Assembly (NCBI GenBank): GCA_019925095.2 | Contig: CM034409.1 | Span: 9,422,501 to 9,486,500 of the forward strand | Length of the DNA: 64,000 nucleotides | Origin: Dendrolimus kikuchii | Taxonomy: Eukaryota; Arthropoda; Insecta; Lepidoptera; Lasiocampidae | Direction of reading: 5' to 3' | Made by a program: the position numbers and the translations under genes | Part shown: in pieces, positions 53,027 through 63,630 of the stretch | How the letters are laid out: each line of letters begins with the position of its first letter | Numbering within the stretch: position 1 is the first letter of the stretch | Notes under the pieces: model-generated | What the model saw: only the letters and a program-made list of their open reading frames with translations | Told to the model about the DNA's origin: nothing | Databases searched by the model: none

Positions 53027-53224
53027 TATACTAGTATTATGAAGAGGTAAAGTTTGTGAGTTTGTGACGTTGTAGGGGGTAATCTCTGGATCTACTAAAC
53101 CGATTTTAAAAATTCTTATACTGTTCCAAAGCTACATTAACAGGGAGTATACATAGGCTATAACATGACGCTATATACCACGGGAGCGGGACAGAGCGCG
53201 GGTGAAACCGCGCCGGGCCGCTAG
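53027..53224 (+). mobile_element. Helitron-like element H2
   Basis: TATACTAGTATTATGAAGAG to CGCCGGGCCGCTAG followed by T. It is a close sister of 5474-5674 with a mutated 5' dinucleotide. Confidence 0.75.
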
Positions 53225-53554
53225 TATTGTACCGCATGTGGTAGATTACTTCATGATTTAATATCGAACAGGCACATTCGCGATTCACGACCTTCGTGAA
53301 TAAGCGAGATGGATATGATGATAATTTAAGAAGGGGCACAACTATGACGCATGCCTTAAGCTCCATTTTCTATTACTATTTTTTTTAATATTAAATAGGC
53401 TCGCGTTTGACCGAAATTGCACCTGATGTCAGGTAGAAATGCAGTATAAGGTGAAGCACGTTTATCTAGAAGATATCTGTTCACGAGAGACTTAAAGATA
53501 CTTAGGTTGTCTTTTTCAGGAAAAGCAGACCACAGTAAAGGGTTTATACTATCT
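53225..53554. other. unassigned sequence
   Basis: Nothing recognised. Confidence 0.45.
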
Positions 53555-53565
53555 TATACAATACT

Positions 53566-53736
53566 TGCAACAAGCAGAAGGTGATGTCAGGAGCCTTAAG
53601 AACAGACGAGCGTGCATGACAAGAGTTATGAATGTCAAAGAAGCAAGTGAGGTGTGTAAGAATAAGCCTAAATGGCGCTCTGTTGTTCGTGCCTACCCCG
53701 CAAGGGAACTGGCGTGAAGTTATGTATGTATGTATG
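53566..53736 (+). mobile_element. RTE LINE 3' end with 11-bp target duplication
   Basis: Last ~45 codons (EGDVRSLKNRRACMTRVMNV...AYPARELA), stop, (TATG)n. Exact repeats TATACAATACT at 53555-53565 and 53737-53747. Confidence 0.88.
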
Positions 53737-53964
53737 TATACAATACTACGCCCCTGTTTGTACCCCAATACAAAAAAAAACTTACAGACTAAAACGATAA
53801 CATATTATTTACTCCTAATAGTCCCCAGTAATTTAAAGAACGTTTTAAATTCCTTCGCCTATACACTGCCCACAATTTGCGCTCTGATACCTATCGAAAA
53901 CTTATGACACCTGCCACCTTATTACGATAATTCTTTTATACTGCATGCTGTCAAACTTTTTTTG

Positions 53965-54070
53965 ATTTAAGTTGCCTGGAAGAGATCGCTTTGAGCTTTA
54001 AGGCTGCCTATTGTATTGACTAAAAAATATTGTAAATGTGGTCTAATAAAGTGTTATCTCTCTATATATA
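53965..54070 (+). mobile_element. LINE-A 3' UTR
   Basis: GTTGCCTGGAAGAGATCGC, GTAAATGTGGTCTAATAAAG and a (CTAT)-like tail. Confidence 0.6.
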
Positions 54071-54573
54071 TACCTAATTGTGCACAAAGGGTGGTCTTTT
54101 GTTTTAACAACTCGTTTAAAGTAGTCGAAGTCAGGGACAAATATCAGTTCTGTACCGTAATATTGTTAAGGTGCTAAAACAAAGTACTACACGCTACTTA
54201 GTACTCCTTCAGACCGAAATTGTATCAAGTTGTGATTGCCGCAAGCGGAATGTCTCTCTTCTCGAAGTAACATAGTTTTATTACACATTAAAAATTTGCT
54301 TAACTGTTATACATTTTGTTTCAGTAACATTTTCGTATTCAAGAAGAAGATATAATTATTGTCTTAAATTTTAGTGGTTGTTACTTATAAACAGTCATAC
54401 TCTAGTGGCAATAAAACCACTGTCTCATTGCCGTCGCTTTAACGGTACAAAGGCAGCCTTAAGTAATAAAATAAAAAATCCTTTCATGTCTTGTTTTATT
54501 GCTTCAGACGATAATAAACAAGGGGCTGTAGTAAGTCGGACCTACACATGTAGGGTTCTTCTTAAAAATACAA
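54071..54573. other. unassigned AT-rich sequence
   Basis: The first half of the open frame 54378-54797 lies here and has no recognisable domain. Confidence 0.45.
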
Positions 54574-54662
54574 TCCATACAAATATTACAAATGCGAATG
54601 TGAATTTCTTTGTTACTCTTTTACCCCTTAAATACTCAAGCGATCATCATGAAATTTTGCAT

Positions 54663-54928
54663 CGACTAACACAAGAACTACTGAACAAGCTTGATCGACT
54701 TCAAAATGTCTGTATACGGTTTATATTTGGGTTGCACAAACATGATCATGTTTGTGCAACCTTTGTTTGTGTTTGTGTTGTCTTAATATTGTCCTGAGTT
54801 TAGGGGGTTGCCTGGAATAGATCGCTTTAAGGGATAAGGCCGCCCTTTGTTCAACATTTACTAAACTTAGTTTTCAGAACGTAGTTTTAATTCTTAGTGA
54901 ACTATAAAGTGTTTTCATTCATTCATTC
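54663..54928 (+). mobile_element. LINE-A 3' fragment with 14-bp target duplication and internal foldback
   Basis: It starts in coding text (LTQELLNKLDRLQNVCIRFI, FGLHKHDHV), passes a perfect 30-bp palindrome, then jumps to the 3' UTR (GGGGTTGCCTGGAATAG, GATAAGGCCGCC) and an (ATTC)n tail. Direct repeats ATGAAATTTTGCAT lie at 54649-54662 and 54929-54942. It links the coding sequence of LINE-A to its 3' UTR. Confidence 0.8.
54731..54760. repeat. perfect 30-bp palindrome
   Basis: The half-site GTTGCACAAACATGA is followed immediately by its reverse complement. The first half is LINE-A coding sequence (HKHDHV), while the second replaces expected coding sequence. Confidence 0.9.
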
Positions 54929-55050
54929 ATGAAATTTTGCATACAAATTGTCAAGGGTAGATACAAAAAAGGGCATAGAATACTTTCCATTCGGAAAAAA
55001 GCACTGCTCCTGAAGAAAAAATAACTTTTTAGAAGCTCCTTGCACAAAGA

Positions 55051-55319
55051 GTTTTAGTAGATATGATATTTAATTGTATTTGGTTGATAAAAATCAAAAT
55101 CATTTGCAAAAACTAGGAGACTGTTATATAAAGTTGTATTGCGTTTGACCAAATTCAAACTAAGGCGGGTCTTTTCAGTGAAACAGAATTAATGCCAAAT
55201 CTATTCTACTCTGTTAGATTAATATACCCTATGAGCGATACAAAGTTTATTGATATTTGCTTACATAGTCAAACTAGTAAAATGGAAACCTTACCGCAAT
55301 CTATTATTTGACTAGCGCC
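55051..55319. other. unassigned AT-rich sequence
   Basis: Nothing recognised. Confidence 0.5.
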
Positions 55320-55690
55320 ATCTCTCTCTCTCTTTGTTTCACCATATCCCAATTATTTGGGGTCGGCACAATATGTCTTTTCCACACTCCTCTACTTTGA
55401 CATACATCGTCTGTCACACCACATATCATCATATCATCCTTCACACAATCCATCCATCTTTTTTTGATCTACCTTTACATTTGTAGTTTAACATTCTTTT
55501 TGTAACGTGACTTTCATCCCTCCTCATTATATGCCCATACCAACTTAATCTTCTTCCTCTCAATTTTTCAGTCACGGGTGCAACTTTCAAAGATCCCCCT
55601 TATGTACTCATTTCTCACCTTATCCGTTCTTGTAACATCACACATCTATCTCAACATTCTCAGCTCAGCTGAGCGGAGACGTCTGTGGTT
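55320..55690 (-). pseudogene. LINE-C reverse transcriptase C-terminal fragment
   Basis: On the minus strand it reads RGRRLSWYGHIMRRDESHVT, KRMLNYKCKGRSKKRWMDCV and KDDMMICGVTDDVCQSRGVW. A frame change then replaces the expected KKTYCADP with KRHIVPTPNNWDMVK. WYGHIMRRD and KKRWMDCVKDDM are typical of the C-terminal domain of lepidopteran RTE-like LINEs. The catalytic domain is absent. Confidence 0.7.
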
Positions 55691-58016
55691 TATCATTTCA
55701 CTAACGCCATCTATGGAAGTACAATATAACTTTGTCTCAATATCTCCATCGCGTTAATAGCGTTTAACTCTAAATATAAATTAATTTATTTGTATATTAA
55801 CAAGTCCATAGTCCCAAATCCCTAGCTCCCGGCATCTTTTGTTCTCATTTCTTACAATAGTCCTACACAGACCGGGGCTTGTCCTTGGGTGCATTTTTAT
55901 ATAGTGTAGACAGGGTTAATCGACGGTAAGTGTCACGCCACATTTACATTAATTTTGTTAAGGGGCCTCTACGTTGGCCTTCCCATGACCCCACGCAAGT
56001 CCTCTAAAAGTCCGGGCTATTAAACATTTATAATTACGACGATAACGAGTGGAAATATATCTAAAATTTCCATATTTTTCGGTTAATAAACTCCAGAGAT
56101 AGTTTTGCATTGAGAGAAATTGTTAGTTGTTTTTTTTCGGAAATTTTTGATTTTACACCAAAAAATAAGCCTTCTAAAGTCAATTGTCTGATTTTCATTT
56201 CTAGGCTTATTAGGTCTTCAGATGAGCTTTAGCATAGAAATATGGATGAAAGGTCATAAGAATTATTTTTTTACTTTAGGTATTGGGACCCTAAATATGT
56301 CCGTACATTTGGGAAAAATGTCCGAACACCCTTTATGTAATAAGTAGGAACATTCTGCCGTCAGACATTAATAAGAGCTGGTACATGACTTGACGATTCT
56401 GATTAACCGCATTTCGTATCTTCATTTTATCTATGAAATAGGAACTAAAGATGTCGTGATAATGGAAAAGATTGTAGTGCACTACGAGTTAAGATTTAAG
56501 CGTACTTTTTGTGCCGTTTCTCATTAATTGGGAACGATGTGATTAGTCTAATTTATTTTATTTTTGTTAATTTTTGCTCTACGTCTTTGGCATTGATTTT
56601 GCTAATGTCGTAGTAGATACGAAAAATGACAGTTAATAACAAATTATGACCAATACATTTTACAGTAAGGTTTTTTGTATACCTGTGAACAACACAAAAG
56701 ACACATTAACTCAGTGACTTTTAAGATATATTATTGTGACATATATATAGAGAGAGATTGGAAGACATAATGTTTAGTTTTTAAGTTTAAGTTTTAAGTT
56801 TAAGCTCTAAAAATTTAAAAATATAGGTAAAGCTAAAAATAAGATTTTACATTCACCGTCAATTTTCACCAACAAATCTTGATATTTGTCTGAAATATTG
56901 CTACAAATTCGCTACACTTGAATCAAGTCACGTGCCGTTGTTTTTTTGTAGTCACTATTCTGAATACCTGAATAGGAACGTGTCGCTGCAAATGATTTTA
57001 TATCAAGTATACAACACATGAAATTTTCAACAACTGTTATATTAGTCTAATATCACTTATACACTTGTGTATATGTTACAGTGAAATCGTGGTAGCTTAA
57101 CGACTAATGCGATGTGCGGGGTACAAGAGGAGAAAACGCATGCTCGTTTGAAATGCTCAACGGTTTATTTCAGACTAAAAGGTAGGTATAATAACAAAGC
57201 AACTTAACCATATTACCACCGGGGTTATTTAACAAAAATAAAGTGTTACATTTTTCTTAAATCTTACTCTTACTTATTGTAACATATCAAAACCAGTTTT
57301 AATACAATATTTATAAATTATCACAAATATAAATTTTGGTTGTATACATACACCCTAACTAATATACACCTATAGTCTCATTTTAATGATGACTAATAAT
57401 ATTAAAATACAAAAATTTTAAGGTCAAAACTATGTATTGTTTACTGTCTTTAAACTAACTAGTGTGCACTATGAATTTTACGCTACGATTTTCTTCCTGC
57501 AAAATTTGTAATGTTTAAAACTTTACAAAAGCACGCACAGCACGATTTTTTTATTTTTATTACTGTCTGCGGATTCGAGATCTGTGCCTTTATTTTAGTT
57601 TATTATTTATTATTATGCTAAGATACTTACACGCCATTTTATTTGCTTAGTGTATAATTAATTAAGGTCTATAGGTTACTATACAGTTCATGTCCGTTTT
57701 GGGTCTTAGTCATTTCTATAAATAGAATATCCGTGTTTACATACAAGACCCATGACACAAATACCAAGTCCCGTCTCTTGTTTCATAAGAGAGGAATATT
57801 AAGCCCCAAGGATATTTACAAGGAAATAAAAATGTTGTGGTGAAGCGAAACATTTTCATTGCACACCACGTAAGAATGTTAAAGTATGGGCAAATATACT
57901 AGGAATCATAGTTGCCTAGTAAAAAACGAACTATGAAGTTCTTATATCCTATATGGTTTGAATGTGTATTAGGGCTTTCTAAAACATATTTGAGGGTTGT
58001 ATAGATTTTAGATATA
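55691..58016. other. unassigned 2.3-kb stretch
   Basis: AT-rich with no open frame or repeat family recognised. Together with 6200-7527 it is the longest stretch without an identifiable transposon. A GC-richer patch lies at 55830-56020 (CCTAGCTCCCGGC, GGGGCCTCTACGTTGGCC) without coding signal. Confidence 0.4.
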
Positions 58017-58080
58017 TATGCGTGCGTGTGTGTGCGTGCATGGGTGTGCGCTCGTGTGCATGTGTGTGTGTGTGTGTGTG
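58017..58080. repeat. imperfect (TG)n microsatellite
   Basis: GCGTGCGTGTGTG... to TGTGTGTGTG, about 60 bp. Confidence 0.9.
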
Positions 58081-58260
58081 TAAATGGCCCTTTAGTTATT
58101 CTAAGCCGTCTACAAGTAAACGTATACAACAAGCATTTCTAGATTATTATTAGAAGTAAAGATATTTTTGTTTATAAAAAGGAAGTTTGTGGCATTCACG
58201 AGCTGTTGTTGTTTTTTATTACACACGTTAACTTTTGTTGTACCTAAAAGATTTTCATAT

Positions 58261-58691
58261 GTTATAGTCAAAGGTCGATATGCAGTCTCTTCCGGAATAA
58301 CTGGTTTATCCTAGATTTGACCAAGACTTTTCGAGAAAACCCTAAATAAATTCCAATTTCGGCCTTTGACTAAAGTATTTTTAATCAAACCTAGAAGTAC
58401 CTAATTTTTTAGTGAAACGTGGAACGTAAAATAATCTGTTTCAGGCTTTGCCTAATCGATCCTAGAAGCGACTAAGGCAGACTCGGTCAAACGTCGATAC
58501 TGCAATTGTCGTACTGCACTTGTTACATGTTTAATGACTGTATAAATTAATCTCTCCTAGGTTAAACAAAAATTCGTTAGTCAAAGGCAGAAAAACATCA
58601 TTTATTTGTATTTTGACTAAGACTTTATGTCAGACCTGAGGATTGACTAGTCAAACCTAGGAGCGCCAGAGCTTCGATGTTTGACTATAAC
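58261..58691. mobile_element. TIR element of unknown class, 431 bp
   Basis: GTTATAGTCAAAGGTCGA at the left is inverted as TCGATGTTTGACTATAAC at the right. The interior contains several diverged TGACTAAG/CCTAGGAG motifs (GATCCTAGAAGCGACTAAG, CAAACCTAGGAGCGCC). It is non-coding. The target duplication is not clear (CATAT and ACATA lie outside). Confidence 0.65.
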
Positions 58692-59371
58692 ACATACACA
58701 AAATTACAATGGATACAGGTGTTTATTTTGTTCTTTACATTGTTATGAAATTGTTTTAGGGATTGGTTTTATAATATACATAAAAATATTTACACGAGTA
58801 ATAGAACACCTCCTCCTTTTTTGGAGTTGGTTAAAAAATTGTATAATATGTCTGCAGTAAGGCAAACAAGTCTGGTCCGGGTGGTTTTTTTAGGCTAAAC
58901 ATAATCAAAGTCCGGCGCAGCTACACCTCAATGAATGAAGGATAGTCGGTATCATTCTATAAAGTACTAGCTACTTCTTCAGCGCGACTTCCCATGTCGC
59001 TATGGGTATTACTGTTCACACTAGGATCGTCTTTTGGGAAAAATATATTGGCCAGTAGATTGATTGCCTATTTCGGACTTAAAGTGTTTCTATCCCTAAT
59101 TTTATTTTATTTTATTCGGAAAACAAACGGTTTATAACTGAGTACATACTACTAAATATCGATAACCATTTAAATGTTTCCACGTGTAGATGGCTATAAT
59201 GCTTGCTAGTAAATATTTTACGTTCTATAAATTAAATCAGGAAGAGGAAATTAAAAAAGAAAAAAGAAATATTTTAAAACTGACCTATTACATGAAACTT
59301 GTTCATTTTCAGACCAAGGCTTTACCAGAGCCGTCTTAAGATTTTGTGGATTACTAATAAATAAATCTATA
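58692..59371. other. unassigned AT-rich sequence
   Basis: Nothing recognised. Confidence 0.45.
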
Positions 59372-59623
59372 TCATGTGTAACAGCTACTAATGAGCATGA
59401 ACCAGCTACTGCTTCTCGTCGTCAGACTCTTTTTCTCTCTCTTGTCTTGTGCAGTAGCTCTTCTGTTCGGTCTTGGCCTATAATAAGTAGGTAAAACATC
59501 GATCTGCTGATTTTGTTGGCTACGCTCTTTCTGTGTGAGGCGACGGCCAATGCACAGCAAGGTAAGGGCAGACATTTTTAACACTTGCTGTCTATGTTCA
59601 ACTACATCGCGCCGTGCACTCAT
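59372..59623 (-). CDS. unrecognised 83-codon open frame
   Basis: From ATG at 59621-59623 it reads MSARRDVVEHRQQVLKMSAL, TLLCIGRRLTQKERSQQNQQ and IDVLPTYYRPRPNRR and ends ...SSCYT. It is rich in Arg, Gln and Ser. TTTTATAAAACAG directly precedes the ATG and could be a 3' splice site, making this a possible last exon. An in-frame extension upstream runs towards an E300 copy. The composition differs from the AT-driven noise frames nearby, but I recognise no family. It may be transposon-derived or spurious. Confidence 0.3.
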   Translation of the reverse strand: MSARRDVVEHRQQVLKMSALTLLCIGRRLTQKERSQQNQQIDVLPTYYRPRPNRRATAQDKREKKSLTTRSSSWFMLISSCYT

Positions 59624-59727
59624 CTGTTTTATAAAACAAATAATTGTAATTACGTGGACGTGCCAATAACTTTTATTAAGACCTAATCTGTGTACAAAGT
59701 GATAGCTCTCAAGCGAAACCGTATTAT

Positions 59728-60035
59728 CCGTGCAGGAACGGAGAAAGAATACAATTTCCTGTTGCCGGGCGGCCTGTCGTAAGAGGCGACAAAACAACCC
59801 ACAGCTAGGTGGTAGGGCATTTGCCCGACTGGATGGCTACCACCCCTGGTCTAGAGTATGCCACCATAACAACCTTGAGTTGTGTTCCGGCATTAGTGAC
59901 CAGGTTCCAGTCTCCCTTAAGAGAGCAGCAGCGCATTTGTAGCACTTTTGGTGTTGCAAATGTCCATAGGCGATGATAACCGCTTTCCATCAAGTGGGCC
60001 GTCAGCCTGTCTGCTGCACTCCTGCAATAAATAAA
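59728..60035 (+). mobile_element. E300 element, full length
   Basis: ATCCGTGCAGGAACGGAG to CTGCACTCCTGCAATAAATA with an A-rich tail. All family blocks are present. Confidence 0.75.
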
Positions 60036-60242
60036 TAAAAAACCATAGTGCCGTGTGCTGTTCTCGAGTGCTACCTGAACCGAGCCAGGAGAGGGCTAAT
60101 CTCAAGGTTAGTAGAGCTTTTGCTTTTATAGTGCAACGGTCTAGGTCATATCTCCGCTATACAGTCACACTACATCTTCCAACTTCCAGTCTGCGTACTG
60201 GTCAGTCTCTCCTTGTACTCTTTCTTCTATTCTAGATACTGG
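60036..60242. other. unassigned sequence
   Basis: Nothing recognised. Confidence 0.45.
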
Positions 60243-60350
60243 TAGAAATGTGGAATACTTCTCCACTTTGCGTGTCACCGTTGCGCAGGGATCACGCTAA
60301 TCTTCTCTGTATCGTTCTATTTTTCGTATATGTACTCCCGAAGTACTAGG
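60243..60350 (-). pseudogene. U6: U6 snRNA copy, degraded
   Basis: On the minus strand CTTCGGGAGTACATATACG, GAACGATACAGAGAAGATTA (the invariant ACAGAGA box), GCGTGATCCCTGCGCA and GTGACACGCAAAGTGGAGAA follow U6 order through TATTCCACATTTCT. U6 is the catalytic spliceosomal RNA. The copy departs from the conserved sequence in the GCATGGCCCC and CTAAAATTGG regions used for U4 pairing. It also lacks the 3' T-run terminator expected for a pol III gene. No convincing PSE/TATA arrangement is seen upstream. It is most likely a pseudogene. Confidence 0.85.
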
Positions 60351-60893
60351 CGAACGGTCAGGTATGATTATTTTTAAATTTTCCATTTTCGCGAAAACGG
60401 CTGTAGAACCCGAAATAATAAATTATCAAATCGCACGAATAAGTTTTATAAATTAAAGGTATTCCAAAACCACATTTCATTGTAATCCAGAGTTATTATT
60501 ATAACCTGCGGGTAGTCTTCAATTTTAATAAGGCCATCTCGTGTGCCCCATTTAGTCGTCTCGGACGCAATTTATGCAGCGCGCCATTGCAGCTTTACTC
60601 AAGCAGAGGTTCAACTATGAAATAGCCACGTAATTTGGAATTGAAACTTCAACTTCTCTAGAATATAGCCAACGATTTCTCACGATCTGAACAAGAATAA
60701 TTTATTTAAAATTGCATCTATCCTTTATTACAATTTAAAAGTGCCTAAAGGTAATTTTGACTAAACTTACTGTACTTACAGTAAACAAGTACGTATAATT
60801 ATAATAACGAGGACATAACAAATCAAATGTTATATCGTAAAATTTAACAGGACATGTACCTAATATCATTCCTATATTTATTTTTATTTATAA
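60351..60893. other. unassigned sequence
   Basis: Nothing recognised. Confidence 0.45.
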
Positions 60894-61485
60894 CTAGGAT
60901 ATGCCCGCAACTTCGTCCACGATTGACTTCAAATTCCCGCGGGATTCCCGGGATAAAAAGTATCCCACATTTTATTACATAAAGTTGCTGTCTATCAATG
61001 AAAAAATCGCATTGGAATTCCAAAATTTGTTTCAATCTGGCCATTTTAGATCAATCCCAAAAAATTTCCCGCGGGATTCTCAGGATAAAAAATAACGTAA
61101 TTTTAAGTCTAAGAATTTATTTTTTATTTATTATTATTTATTTATTTATTTTATTAGTTTTTATGTAAATCCCGAACAAACAGACAAGAAATCTAAAAAA
61201 ATCGAAATGTGTGCTGGGACACATAGTAGAAGTGAAACTTCAACGGACAAGTGGAAAAACGAATGGGAAGTAACGGATAAGTGGAAAAACGAATCGCAAC
61301 AAAATTTTAACTTGAAGTTTTACAGGCAGATTGTTAATGTACTTGTCCAATTTGAAAACCTGCCCGTAAAATTTTAAGTTAAAATTTTGTTGCGATTCGT
61401 TTTTCCACTTGTCCGTTGTTTTTAAATAGCTTCAATGTACAAACACGGCATGCTTAGATTTTATAATATATTAGATAGATAGATA
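60894..61485 (-). mobile_element. Helitron-like element H4 with nested M3
   Basis: The inverted CTAG end (CTAGGATATGCCCGCAAC), CCGCGGGATTCCCGGG text, ACAGACAAGAAATCTAAAAA, then an M3 insertion at 61205-61410, then AAATAGCTTCAATGTAC and ACACGGCATGC with a TATCTAATATA-type 5' end. Confidence 0.75.
61205..61410. mobile_element. foldback MITE M3 inside H4
   Basis: GTGTGCTGGGACACATAG, GAAGTGAAACTTCAACGG and the inverse arm ending CCACTTGTCCGTTG. The left arm has a ~30-bp imperfect duplication of its GGATAAGTGGAAAAACGAAT segment absent from the copy at 32398. Confidence 0.75.
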
Positions 61486-61496
61486 AATAATAATAA

Positions 61497-62395
61497 CTAG
61501 TGGTGGCCCAGTGGTCGAAATCCGACCATAATTAATTTAAATTTTAAATTTGAACATTATTAAGGTTCTATTATCAAAGACTTCTATAATCACAGATTTC
61601 GCCATGGCTACACTGTTAATTTGACTTTGACAATAAACAAAAGAGTATATATGCCAGGGCCAGAAGGCCCAGCTCGCCATACACTACGCTCACGTATGGA
61701 AGCGAGAATTGGGTATGGAAGAGAGAGCATGAAAGTAGAGTAAACGCGGTTGAGATGCGAACACTGCGCAAAATCTGCGCAGTGACGCTCGCGGACCTCG
61801 TTCGTAATACCAAAGTAAGAAAGAGAGTTGGTCTGAAAGAGAGTGTCGGGGTGAAGGTAACGAAAGGAATGCTCCGGTGGTTCGGGCATGTGGAAAGAAT
61901 GCATGATGAAAGAATGTCTAAACAGATATACAATGCAAAAGTGGATGGATGCAGAAGTCGTGGAAGGCCACGACACACCTTCCAAGATCAAATTGATCGT
62001 GTACTAGCGGAGGGTGATGTCAGGAGCCTTAAAAACAGACGAGTGTGCATGACAAGAGTTATGAATGTCAAAGAAGCAAGTGAGGTGTGTAAGAATGGGC
62101 CTAAATGGCGCTCTGTTGTTCGTGCCTACCTAGCAAGGGAACTGGCGTGAAGTTATGTATGTAGTATATATGCGTGTGTGTGTCAAATACATGGTAGTGT
62201 ATGTATTTTTTTTATTGATTTAATGTATTTTTTATGCATAATTTAAAAAATAATTAAAAAATATTAGTATTCTGCACTCCTCTATATAAACTATAAGTGT
62301 GCGAAATTTCATACTCCTCCGTCCGCGCAATTTTCGTGAAAAGGGGTACATTTTTTTTTGCTTCACGTATTAATATAGTGATAAACACTATTTGA
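61497..62395 (-). mobile_element. Helitron-like element H7 with nested RTE
   Basis: CTAGTGGTGGCCCAGTGG (inverted 3' end with hairpin) at the left; CCGTCCGCGCAATTTTCG and GCTTCACGTATTAATATA (inverted 5' end) at the right. An RTE 3' fragment interrupts it. Confidence 0.75.
61655..62162 (+). mobile_element. RTE LINE, 5'-truncated, 11-bp target duplication
   Basis: The last ~160 codons (ESWVWKREHESRVNAVEM-like text, RWFGHVERMHDERM, GRPRHTFQDQ, AYLARELA), stop and tail. A short deletion near 61690 joins AIHYA to the TYG region. Exact repeats AGTATATATGC at 61644-61654 and 62163-62173. Confidence 0.88.
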
Positions 62396-63029
62396 CTCGT
62401 TTTAGTTGTACCTCTTATGACGTCATAAATAGGTACGCTCGTACAAAATATATGAAGCTGCGACTATCTGTTAGTATATAAAACGTATCTCAGTTGTTTT
62501 GACAATGCGCTCCCGTTATGGTCAAAATATAACAAGTATCAATTTCAAATGAACGATGTCGGGAGGAGATCTATTTACTGTATATAACTAAGTTGTTCCC
62601 CAGACAGCTACCTTCAAGCATAAATTATCGCTCCACGGCCAGAAGTCAGTCCTGGGACTGTCAAACGTCTTCGTGAGTGATTTATGTGTCGACCAACGCT
62701 ACATTTCAAGAGTTTCACACCACTATGGACATTATTTCCGTGGCTGGCGGGAATACATTGATATCTCGACATACATCTTTTTTTTTATTCGTTTAGACGC
62801 TTCCTACGTCTGTGTTTTTATAGGAAAAAAATTGACAGTCCGAAATATTCATAACTTTTTAAGATTTTTCCTTTGGTAATAATAGAATAACACGATTTAT
62901 CATGACTAGTCAAACTTTAAAATTGCGCCCCTGTAAAATTGACATTTTGAACATGTCAACATATTCACGCCAGCCACGGATTTATTGGTATTTATATGGT
63001 AGGTATCGAAAGTGGTAAGGTAACCTATT
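62396..63029. other. unassigned sequence
   Basis: Nothing supportable recognised. Confidence 0.45.
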
Positions 63030-63340
63030 TTTTTTGGTGAAGCACAGCAGACAGGCTTACAGCCCAAATGTGATGGAAAGTGGTTACCGTCGCCTATGGA
63101 CATTAGCAATACCAGAGGTGCTGCCAATGTGCTGCCGGCCTTGAAGGAGAAAGTGGAACCTGGCCACTGATGCCGGAACACTACTCAAAGTTGTTATGGC
63201 GGCATACACTAGACCAGGGGTGGTAGTCATCCAGTTGGGCAAATGACCTCCCATCTGGCTGTGGGTTGTTTTGTCGCCTCTTACGACAGGCCGTCCGGCC
63301 GCAGAATTTTGTATTTTTTCTCCGTTCCTGCACGGAGGAA
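63030..63340 (-). mobile_element. E300 element, diverged full-length copy
   Basis: TTTTTTTTGGTGAAGCACAG, GGTTACCGTCGCCTATGG through to TTCCTGCACGG. More substitutions than other copies, so older. Confidence 0.65.
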
Positions 63341-63344
63341 ATTA

Positions 63345-63630
63345 ACAGCTCATAAACATCCCAATGCTGGGCTCGGACCTCCCATTTATAGAGGATCGGA
63401 CACTATACTGGCCACGCTTGTCCGAGGCGGATTATCCGGGTTTCACAGATTAGTTATTTCGATATTTCTCTTTTACCGTTAGTACGTGGTAATTGTAATA
63501 ATATGCACGTTATGTTAGAAAACTGCCTAAGAGCTGCATGCTTTTTCAACGAGGATTCAAACTCACGTAATTTGAATTTAATACGGGAATGCGTTAATCG
63601 CTAAACTACCATGGCTAGTAATCTAATTTT
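63345..63630 (-). mobile_element. SINE-like repeat S3
   Basis: On the minus strand it starts GCCATGGTAGTTTAGCG (A-box-like) with GTGAGTTTGAATCCTCG (B-box-like). The body has GTAAAAGAG and CCGCCTCGGACAAGCG and the 3' side CCCAGCATTGGG. It is homologous to 23642-23925, abutting E300. Confidence 0.65.

Larger units (their letters stand above)
54574..55050 (+). mobile_element. Helitron-like element interrupted by LINE-A
   Basis: TCCATACAAATATTACAAATG opens a Helitron-like body (TTTGTTACTC, GATCATCATGAAATTTTGCA) that resumes after the insertion (ACAAATTGTCAAGGGTAG, TTTCCATTCGGAAAAAAGC). Its text matches units of the tandem array at 18165-19080. The 3' end is not clear. Confidence 0.55.

Noticed and set aside
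54378..54797. 139-codon frame as a gene
   Set aside because: It joins Helitron-like body sequence to a LINE-A fragment across an insertion boundary.
63540..63630. Possible tRNA gene on the minus strand
   Set aside because: The A- and B-box-like text is part of the S3 repeat; no consistent cloverleaf and the body continues as a SINE.
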